From contig OV884011.1 of NCBI GenBank assembly GCA_930367205.1, forward strand, positions 144,891,937 to 144,955,936: a DNA stretch of 64,000 nucleotides, read 5' to 3'. Positions 62,208 through 64,000 of the stretch are shown here, piece after piece. The DNA comes from Acanthosoma haemorrhoidale. Taxonomy: Eukaryota > Arthropoda > Insecta > Hemiptera > Acanthosomatidae. Under the pieces are notes generated by a model that saw only the letters and a program-made list of their open reading frames with translations, searched no databases and was not told where the DNA came from. How positions within the stretch are numbered: the first letter of the stretch is position 1; the number at the start of each line of letters is the position of its first letter. The position numbers were made by a program, and so were the translations under genes.

Positions 62208-64000
62208 TTGTATGACTGTGTGAATGCATTTATTTGTTATTAATATCCTGTGCCCAGGTTTTGGTCCGCCATCATGACTGCATCCAGGTTTCGAGTACAA
62301 TCTGGATAAAGTCATGGTGACTAGCCAGAAACAGCTGAGACATCAATTATTCAACATTTTCTGAAACACCGATGGATCAACAGTCCAAAGAAAAATTCTT
62401 CTTTCAGAACCCCGGCCTAGTCTAGAGGAGGGCAGAACGATGCACCGAAAGTAAAAGGCCGAACTACCGACTAAATCAAATTAGAAGAAAAGAAACACCA
62501 AGGCTATAATGCCGACAGCTGAGATTCTCTGTAAATAAGAAAATTTGTAATAGTATAGCTTTTCACGACTTTTTGAAGTAACAGGCTTTGTAAGCTTGTC
62601 TTTAAACCATGAGTTAACCGTGTTGCATGCATTTATGTGTTATTTATATCCTGTGCTCAGGTCCTGGCACATTTCCAGGTTCTGGTCCGCCATCATGACT
62701 GCATCCAGGTTTTGAGTACAATCTAGATGAAGTCATGATGACTAACCAGAACCAACTGAGACATCGAAGATTCAACATTCCCTGAGAACCTAATGGATCA
62801 AAAGCCCTAGAAAAGTATATCCAAGGCTGCAAAGGTAACAGTTGGGATTTCCTTTAAATAAGATAGTTTTTATAGTAGTCATGATGTTCTTTGCAGGTCT
62901 TGTAGATGTAAGAGAATTTCTTAGCTTGTCTTTAACGTGTAATTTTACAGTTCTGCATGAATTTATTCGTGTTTTAGCGGCATATCCCGTGCTTTTTAAG
63001 TCTGTTAGAAGTATGAGAATTTGCCTTGGATGCCATTCATTTTTAGAGGTCTTTTTTCGTTTTTAATATTTAGCCTTTTGTAGTTACACGGGTAAATGGA
63101 TTTCTTCTACTATCTGTGCTTAATTTCACCCTTAGGATAAATAGTTGAGGTGTGAAATATCGTTAAAACTCTCAAACCGGTTAAATAATCAGTTTCGAAG
63201 CACTGTGAATGTGATAAAAGTCAATTCATGAAAACGAAATATTTAAAAATGTTTTTCTGAAACACCAAAATTATGAAAATGTTCGTAAATATGTGGTAAA
63301 TAATGGTAGATATATTTAAACCAAAAAAAATTAATTATTGTAATCCAAAATATTCCAGATGTTTATCTGGACACTCTAGTCTAGACGTCTGACCTTGCAA
63401 TTTTTTCAAGAGAGTTGTATATCTGCATATTTTTAGACCTCAATCGTTTTTAATTATACAATTATAGATTCTCAATAGCTTTATTCTATTTCCTGTAGCT
63501 TGGCTACATTTTATACATGTTATAATAAAAAAATAGCCATAGTAAAGACCTCAATCGTCCCGTATTCATGTACTAGTTGGGACAGGTTGTGTGGTGGTCT
63601 TAGTTACGGTCCGCAAATATAGATGCCCAAACGCTTTTACGCCACATTCCCAGTGTAAAGTGTGTCTTCTCTAGTTATAGTATTCATTATCGGAGCGGCG
63701 TGTTGTGCAGATAAGTTCGGTTAGTTGAACATAAGAATCCAAATGCATTGCGTATGACTGTGTGACTTACTACTTGCCTATTTACGGTGTGAAAATCGGT
63801 TTCCATTCAATGTCGCTACATCTTATCAGGTATGTGAACATATTTATTTGGGTATTTCTAGTCTAGGTTTACAAAGTGAAATTAAATATGTGAGTTTTAA
63901 CATGGATCATGCTAAAAGGTGTTTGTTGGAAATATGCTTACTCTCCATGTATGGTTGACAATTGCTGTAAATATGCAAATGTAATATATTAGTGATTTTC
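62208..64000 (+). repeat. Repeat unit 18, partial (first 1793 bp)
   Basis: Cut by the window end within the core. It is not C-like (cccaggtttt, ccatc, cgaagcac, no 3-bp insertion) and shares T in the ggtgtttgttgg motif with the second half of unit 17. The array clearly continues beyond 64000. Confidence 0.96.

Larger units (their letters stand above)
1..64000. repeat. Tandem macrosatellite array, unit about 3.72 kb, 17.5 copies
   Basis: The same 3.72-kb sequence recurs head to tail from the first to the last base, with no interruption and no inverted copy. Units start at 1, 3722, 7443, 11164, 14886, 18607, 22328, 26049, 29771, 33492, 37213, 40404, 43595, 47316, 51040, 54763, 58486 and 62208. 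Fifteen full units are 3721-3724 bp and two (11 and 12) are 3191 bp. Unit-to-unit differences are a handful of point changes each. Copies are real genomic repeats rather than a re-read circle, because variants are ordered and clustered along the array. The AT-rich, non-coding, highly homogenised structure fits a eukaryotic nuclear satellite. The species and the repeat family are not recognised. Phase 1 is an arbitrary choice. Confidence 0.99.

Noticed and set aside
1..64000. Centromere-type CENP-B box or telomere repeats
   Set aside because: No sequence matching the CENP-B box core was found by eye, and only a single ttaggg occurs (near 2671), so neither label is supported.
1..64000. CRISPR array
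   Set aside because: Repeats are 3.7 kb (nested about 400 bp) with no short repeats separated by unique spacers, and no cas genes are present.
1..64000. Assembly artefact from a small circular molecule read repeatedly
   Set aside because: Units differ by ordered, linked and nested variants, including two deleted units and a four-unit subfamily block. A re-read circle would not produce these.

Overview
The whole window is one head-to-tail tandem array. The repeat unit is about 3.72 kb, and 17 full units plus a partial eighteenth fill positions 1-64000. There is no flanking unique sequence, so the array runs off both ends. Adjacent units differ by only a few scattered substitutions, homopolymer changes and rare indels. 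The DNA is AT-rich, with long T and A runs. No operons, ribosome-binding sites, tRNAs, rRNAs, insertion sequences or protein genes are visible. This points to a nuclear eukaryotic satellite or macrosatellite. I do not recognise the family or the species.

Each unit has two parts. Phase 1 is defined here as window position 1. A block of about 1.56 kb, from phase 2977 through the unit end to about phase 819 of the next unit, consists of four diverged, direct-repeat monomers (A 385 bp, B 397 bp, C 403 bp, D 336 bp) plus a decayed fragment E. The remaining 2.16 kb (phase about 820-2976) is a unique core. It contains short palindromes, a poly-T run, a poly-A run, two splice-donor-like 10-mers and a few short direct repeats. 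So the array has two levels of tandem repetition.

Unit boundaries: 1-3721, 3722-7442, 7443-11163, 11164-14885, 14886-18606, 18607-22327, 22328-26048, 26049-29770, 29771-33491, 33492-37212, 37213-40403, 40404-43594, 43595-47315, 47316-51039, 51040-54762, 54763-58485, 58486-62207, 62208-64000. Shared variants define local subfamilies: units 1-4 and 6 (A-like), 5 and 7-10 with a linked two-variant haplotype (B-like), 11-12 with a common 531-bp deletion in the core, the second half of 13 through the first half of 17 (C-like), and the second half of 17 onward (D-like). The del-to-C and C-to-D switches map to the same part of the unit (about phase 1170-1790), and the B-to-del switch (phase 377-1613) overlaps it. 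This is what local amplification by unequal exchange would leave.

The only open reading frames are three short ones per unit (57-74 codons). All begin with TTG, have no recognisable domain, and two lie in decayed monomer sequence. I do not call them genes. I found no gene system in this window. The interest lies in the structure and evolution of the array and in whether the core is transcribed.
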